A stretch of DNA of 10,318 bases, taken from NCBI GenBank assembly GCA_030837935.1, contig JAUQXU010000101.1, forward strand, positions 1 through 10,318, in the 5' to 3' direction. This stretch comes from Candidatus Brocadia sp. (GTDB lineage: Bacteria; Planctomycetota; Brocadiia; Brocadiales; Brocadiaceae). The number at the start of each line of letters is the position of its first letter. The stretch's first letter is position 1. The notes beneath the pieces were generated by a model. It saw nothing but the letters and a program-made list of their open reading frames with translations, was not told where the DNA came from and ran no database searches. A program made the translations under genes and the position numbers. Shown here one piece after another: positions 7,001 to 10,318 of the stretch.

Positions 7001-8888
7001 CGTTTTTCAACTCTACCGGAAACAAGCTTACCCCTATGGCTTGCAATCCTTCATTGTTGTTCCTCTAAGCGCTCAAAATAAGGTATTCGGTACGCTTAAC
7101 CTGTATGCCCTGGTATCTAACGCCTTTGATACAGAAACGGTTCGTTTGTTGGAAAATCTGGCCGCACGTATTAGCGTAACCTTGCTGATAGCAAAAGACC
7201 AACAACAGTTGCGGCTGCACAGCGCTGCAATGGCAGCGGTAGCCAATGCTGTATTTATTACCGATTCTAGCGGCCATATTACGTGGATCAATGAAGCGTT
7301 TATCAAGCTGAGTGGATATACACGGGAAGATGTACATGGCCGTACCCCACGCCTGTTCAAGTCAGGCAAATATGAACCATCATTCTATCAGCAGATATGG
7401 CAGACCCTGCTTGAAGGAAAGGTCTGGCATGGAGAAATCATCGATCGTCATAAAGATGGCAGCTTTTATATCGTGAACCAGACCATTACTCCGCTTCTGG
7501 ATAACGCCGGAAAAGTACGCCACTTTGTTGCCATACACGAAGATATTACTGATAAAAAGGCGTCCGAAGAACGAATCAGACATATGGCGCACCACGACAC
7601 ACTAACAAATCTGCCTAACCGTACCCTGTTTCGTGATCGTTTACAACAGGAAATGATCCATGCACACCGCAATAAACGGCTAACTGCAATCATTTTTCTC
7701 GATCTGGATCGGTTCAAAATCATCAATGACACTCTGGGGCATGCCTTTGGTGATTTAGTGCTTAATGCTTTAGCGGAAAGGCTGAGGGGCTGTGTACGTG
7801 AAGGAGATACCGTGTCACGACTTGGTGGAGACGAATTTACCTTCATTATCCCGGATATTGAGCATCCGCAGGATGCAGCCCTTATAGCGCAAAAAATTGT
7901 CAACGCCATATCCTCTTCCTTTCGGCTTGAGGGTCGCGAAATACACGTCACTCCCAGTCTGGGTATTGCCATATATCCATTAGATGCAGAAGACGCAGAC
8001 AGCCTGATCAAAAAGGCAGACATTGCCATGTATCATGCTAAAGAGCATGGCGGAGGCACCTTTAAGTTTTACATGGAAGATATGAACATTAATAACCTCG
8101 AAAGGTTGACGCTGGAAAATGACCTGAGAAAGGCGCTGGAAAGAGGGGAGCTGTTAGTATATTACCAGCCACTTGTAGATCAGAACACGGGACAAATCAT
8201 GAGTATGGAGGCCCTGGCACGTTGGCAGCATCCAAATCTAGGGATGATTTATCCCGCCAAATTTATTCCCATTGCCGAAGAAACCGGTCTCATTGTCCCG
8301 ATTGGCGAATGGGTACTGATGACAGCCTGTGCCCAAACCAGGGCATGGCACGATGCAGGGTTTTCAACGCTTCGCATTACCGTAAACCTCTCAGTACGTC
8401 AATTTAAACAACAACACCTTGTTAATATAGTCACAAAGGTGTTGCAGGCAACGGGGCTCGACCCACATCACCTGGAACTGGAACTCACCGAAAGCATTGT
8501 TATGCAAAATAGCATTGATGTCCTTACAACGCTCCAGGAACTAAAGGCGCTTGGGATATTCCTCTCTATTGATGATTTTGGCACTGAATATTCTTCTCTG
8601 AGCTACCTGAAACGATTTCCCATCGACACGATCAAGATTGACCGGTCATTTGTCCGCGATATTACTACAAACCAGGATGATGCGGCAATTGTTACAGCCA
8701 TTATCGCCGTGGCTGAAAGCCTCAAACTGAAGGTAGTAGCCGAAGGCGTTGAAAACAAAGATCAGGCTGCCTTTTTGAGTAAACTCCATTGCAACAACAT
8801 CCAGGGATACATTTACAGCCAACCTTTACCTGCCGTTGATATAGGACATCTATTACAAAAAGGTGCTATGTTGAACATCAAAGTATGA
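4074..8888 (+). CDS. REC-PAS(x6)-GAF-PAS-GGDEF-EAL c-di-GMP turnover protein
   Basis: A soluble 1604-residue sensor with no membrane segment. Order: receiver (1-120; acid pocket near D7/D11/D12, phospho-acceptor D53, T81, K103/K104); PAS domains at about 150-256, 267-383, 390-505, 514-627, 632-752 and 758-877, most closing with a DIT/DVT-type motif; GAF at about 880-1040; PAS 7 at about 1045-1162; GGDEF at 1167-1333; EAL at 1343-1592. The cyclase site is canonical: FLDLDRFKIIND with D1210, GGDEF 1251-1255, and inhibitory RxxD R1242-D1245 five residues upstream. EAL residues expected for phosphodiesterase activity are present: E1379 (EAL), N1438, ELTES (E1470/E1473), D1500 and D1501, K1521, E1557 and Q1577. 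One oddity is DDFGTEYSS, with E1505 where glycine is usual. PAS 5 carries C679, C691 and C694. It may make GTP into c-di-GMP, hydrolyse it to pGpG, or switch; net direction cannot be read. A partner kinase for the receiver is not in the window. Confidence 0.95.
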   Translation: MKFLILDNNQDDRERIKQGLQKEFYGLEFLEVIKREDFDEAIDRGDFDVVITDRLLNWTDGLWILRTIKNRFPYVPVIMVTNNGSEEIAVEGMKSGLSDYLTKKQMHRLPGVVKESLKKARLDREHTVTNKQGNVSQERYCVESESIADYAYTFRVEPDGALFYECATEAFTFITGYTFEEVNVRGGWHSLIYPDDIPVFSQHYNRLLSGQSNISKFRIISKSGEILWLRDYAQPVWGEAQGRVIHIYGSAEDITEPKQDNETFRDAETKYRKLLDITNDAIFITDAESGIIIDANKRAEDLFGYLREEIVGIHHTQLYPEEETIHYTKTLEYHVKTVKAFTKDLCVQHKNGHKIPVEIHTSVTFSGNKKIVQSVFRDITERKRAEESIRLYAEILNNIQIGLVVWHLENIDDVKTYKLIAANTASMQFTGLATGNFIGKTMAESFPDLIGTEVPKIYAEVVRSGKVKDLKEDHFVDKGNLNGAFSVKAFPLSNNCVGTAFVDITENEKINEELKIFKMLFSEIRDLAYICDIQGNILYVNKIFEKLTGYKPEAFFGKSFSPLFDEENLKKAIDAHARAIKGEILQFELSFKNTGTVCEYRNFHLRDGKGNIIRTIGIARDVTERKRLEKALNESHEHVISILNGLNAVVYVADMKTYEILYANKYLQSIFGDIEGKICWQVLQSNQSNQCNFCTNDKLLDTNGNPAGIYSWEFQNTVNKRWYSISDKAIKWGDGRIVRLEIATDITERKRTEESLSETNQTLQALIQASPLAIIALDPQGNVILWNHAAERIFGWNKQEVLRHPLPIVPKDKQEKFRALHERVLRGESFTDAEVRCQKRDGSPIDISISTAPLHDGQGNIDGVMGVVADITKHKRIQSIDALLYEIDQLVLQGQTQDFILPYVCTRLIDIFSYPLVWIGIKEEEDGTVNISAQAGTHVDYLNDLKVQWGNASENECLVDLAIRMGKTQAIDTQEPVFQLYRKQAYPYGLQSFIVVPLSAQNKVFGTLNLYALVSNAFDTETVRLLENLAARISVTLLIAKDQQQLRLHSAAMAAVANAVFITDSSGHITWINEAFIKLSGYTREDVHGRTPRLFKSGKYEPSFYQQIWQTLLEGKVWHGEIIDRHKDGSFYIVNQTITPLLDNAGKVRHFVAIHEDITDKKASEERIRHMAHHDTLTNLPNRTLFRDRLQQEMIHAHRNKRLTAIIFLDLDRFKIINDTLGHAFGDLVLNALAERLRGCVREGDTVSRLGGDEFTFIIPDIEHPQDAALIAQKIVNAISSSFRLEGREIHVTPSLGIAIYPLDAEDADSLIKKADIAMYHAKEHGGGTFKFYMEDMNINNLERLTLENDLRKALERGELLVYYQPLVDQNTGQIMSMEALARWQHPNLGMIYPAKFIPIAEETGLIVPIGEWVLMTACAQTRAWHDAGFSTLRITVNLSVRQFKQQHLVNIVTKVLQATGLDPHHLELELTESIVMQNSIDVLTTLQELKALGIFLSIDDFGTEYSSLSYLKRFPIDTIKIDRSFVRDITTNQDDAAIVTAIIAVAESLKLKVVAEGVENKDQAAFLSKLHCNNIQGYIYSQPLPAVDIGHLLQKGAMLNIKV

Positions 8889-8939
8889 AGAGCACACCCT
8901 TTAATTTCCTCTTAAAGATTTGATGAGGTTGCCTCTCGC
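8889..8939. other. Convergent gap between the sensor and cytochrome genes
   Basis: Only 51 bases separate the two converging stop codons. CCTC and GAGG could form a 4-bp stem around 8908-8928, but there is no U-run on either side. I see no convincing terminator, so transcripts may overlap into the opposite gene. Confidence 0.4.
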
Positions 8940-10318
8940 TCAGGACTTGTCTTTACAAATAGGGACTGTCCTTGGATTGGTTAAACCAAACACATATACT
9001 CTTTTCCCCTTTTCTTGTTTCTCGGAAACAAGCACCCGATCTTTCGACAAACTAAATAGATATTGCACAAGCGCATCCAGTTCCCTGTCAGTAAGTTTAT
9101 CAAAGCCAGGCATCTTATTCCTGGCACCGTAGAATTTAGGGTCAGCAGGGTTTTTGATAAACTCTTTTAACCACGTCTCCGACAAATACTCAGTCAAATT
9201 CGGTGCGACCTTTTTCATTTCTTTGTTACCAAAGGGATGGCAAACGACACAATTACCCTTCAGGACAAGCTCTCTTCCCCTCTCTACTCTTTCGGTATTT
9301 TGATTTATCAAACCTCCTGACTGGCTGAGCAAGAATTCAGACATATCCAGGAGCGATTCATCGGGGAGTTTTACTGGCGGCATAGCCCCTGATTCTTTAA
9401 AATACTTTTTATCCTTGGGATTTCTTAGCAACTCAGTCACCCATTCCCTTGATCCAAAATTGGTAAAATCGGGTCCATTTTCTCCGCCTTCTCCTCTTAT
9501 CATATGGCACCCAATACAACTTTCTTTGAAAATCTTTTCCCCCAGGTATATCGGATCATTGAGAAAAATAGCCATTCCGCCCGCAGGTGGAATACCCCTT
9601 GCTGCCAGTTTTACGGCCCTAGCTGCCTGTTTCTCGGCTTCTTCCTGCTGATGAATAATATGGATATCCTGACTGTCATGGTAGATTGCAACGGCGGTTA
9701 AGGCAATAACCCCTGCCAATCCAGAAAATACAGCACCAAAAAATGGCACTCTTTTGGATGGATATTGTGATGGATTTCTGTCGATAAATGGCAGTACGAA
9801 CAGGAAAGCCAAAGCAAGGGCAGGGACGATAACGGTACCTACAATTAGAAATTTTCCCTGGCAATATTTTAAGAGCTGGAACAGAAACAGGAAGTACCAT
9901 TCTGGTCTGGCAAGGTAATTTGACGCAGGGTCGGCCGGCGCCTGAAGTTCTGCTCCACCAGCCCAAAAGACCACCCCAGCAAGTGCTGCATACATTCCTA
10001 TGGCAAATACGATATCTTTAAATATTTGGTCTGGCCAGAAGGGGTCAACACGGTTTTTAAATACCTCTTCACTCATTTTCCAATACGGGGTTACGCCATG
10101 TTTACGAAAAAGCGCTATATGAATAAAGAGAAAAAAGACGAGTGAAAGTGGTAATAGAAATACATGAAGGGTGTAAAAACGGGTGATGGTAAAATTCCCA
10201 TAGTCGCCTCCTCCCTGGTGTATTATTTTAATATATTTCCCGATCACAGGAACAGTACCCATGATATTGGTGGCAACCTGCGTGGCCCAGTATCCTTTCT
10301 GATCCCAGGGTAAAAGGT
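8940..10318 (-). CDS. Cytochrome b/b6 fused to dihaem cytochrome c (N-terminus beyond right edge)
   Basis: This is the quinol-oxidising b subunit of a bc1/b6f-type complex, in the energy-conserving membrane. The frame stays open past the internal ATG at 10262 to the window edge with conserved cytochrome b sequence (LPWDQKGYWATQVATNIMGT), so 10262 is not the start; 458 residues are visible. Numbering from that Met, helix D has H33 and H48, separated by 14 residues as in cytochrome b6 rather than 13 as in mitochondrial bc1. The Qo-site PEWY motif is at 120-123, followed by further membrane helices to about 195. After a charged Ala-rich linker (205-222) come two cytochrome c modules, C249-IGC-H253 with a candidate ligand M294 and C338-VVC-H342 with candidate M384. 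Helices A-C, with the other two haem b ligands, lie outside. A Rieske gene would be expected further right. Fusions of this kind fit the branched bc-type complexes of anammox bacteria (inference). Confidence 0.92.
   Translation of the reverse strand, partial: LLPWDQKGYWATQVATNIMGTVPVIGKYIKIIHQGGGDYGNFTITRFYTLHVFLLPLSLVFFLFIHIALFRKHGVTPYWKMSEEVFKNRVDPFWPDQIFKDIVFAIGMYAALAGVVFWAGGAELQAPADPASNYLARPEWYFLFLFQLLKYCQGKFLIVGTVIVPALALAFLFVLPFIDRNPSQYPSKRVPFFGAVFSGLAGVIALTAVAIYHDSQDIHIIHQQEEAEKQAARAVKLAARGIPPAGGMAIFLNDPIYLGEKIFKESCIGCHMIRGEGGENGPDFTNFGSREWVTELLRNPKDKKYFKESGAMPPVKLPDESLLDMSEFLLSQSGGLINQNTERVERGRELVLKGNCVVCHPFGNKEMKKVAPNLTEYLSETWLKEFIKNPADPKFYGARNKMPGFDKLTDRELDALVQYLFSLSKDRVLVSEKQEKGKRVYVFGLTNPRTVPICKDKS

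Noticed and set aside
7466..8029. 187-codon minus-strand open frame opposite the GGDEF region
   Set aside because: It lies wholly inside the strongly conserved sensor coding sequence, is rich in Ser/Arg and shows no recognisable motif; it is an antisense shadow.
10260..10262. ATG at 10262 as the start of the cytochrome gene
   Set aside because: The frame continues upstream to the window edge with conserved cytochrome b residues (LPWDQKGYWATQ), so this Met is internal.
1..10318. CRISPR array, tRNA, rRNA or insertion sequence
   Set aside because: No regularly spaced repeats, tRNA-like cloverleaf, rRNA motifs or transposase frames were seen; the regular 34-residue periodicity at 1308-3653 comes from TPR coding repeats.

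Overview
The window is moderately AT-rich bacterial DNA that most resembles an anammox planctomycete (Candidatus Kuenenia/Brocadia type). The main clue is a cytochrome b with b6-type haem-ligand spacing fused to a dihaem cytochrome c, together with a large TMTC-like membrane/TPR protein. This assignment is an inference; no rRNA or other taxonomic marker is present.

Layout from left to right. (1) Positions 1-143 hold the last 46 codons of an unrecognised plus-strand gene. (2) Positions 296-1018, minus strand, hold a membrane-anchored N-acetylmuramoyl-L-alanine amidase/PGRP-like zinc enzyme. Its roughly 200-nt leader carries a near-consensus sigma-70 promoter (1227-1254), a cyclic di-GMP-I (GEMM-I) riboswitch aptamer (about 1089-1225) and a terminator hairpin with seven U's (1051-1104). 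(3) Positions 1308-3653, minus strand, encode a 781-residue polytopic membrane protein with a DUF1736/TMTC-like GT-C region followed by ten TPR repeats. (4) Positions 3654-4073 are non-coding. (5) Positions 4074-8888, plus strand, encode a 1604-residue soluble signalling protein: receiver, six PAS domains, GAF, a seventh PAS, then GGDEF and EAL. (6) Positions 8940-10318, minus strand, hold the 3' part of the cytochrome b/dihaem cytochrome c fusion, which runs off the right edge.

The most interesting point is that both sides of a c-di-GMP circuit lie within about 3 kb. The large GGDEF-EAL protein, whose catalytic motifs look intact, would make and/or degrade c-di-GMP. The amidase leader has the hallmarks of an RNA that senses it. 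The terminator's 5' arm is the same RNA segment as the conserved 3' part of the aptamer, so the two folds exclude each other. The simplest reading is an ON switch: c-di-GMP stabilises the aptamer, blocks the terminator and allows expression of a cell-wall-cleaving enzyme. The functional link between sensor and riboswitch is inference from proximity and the shared ligand.
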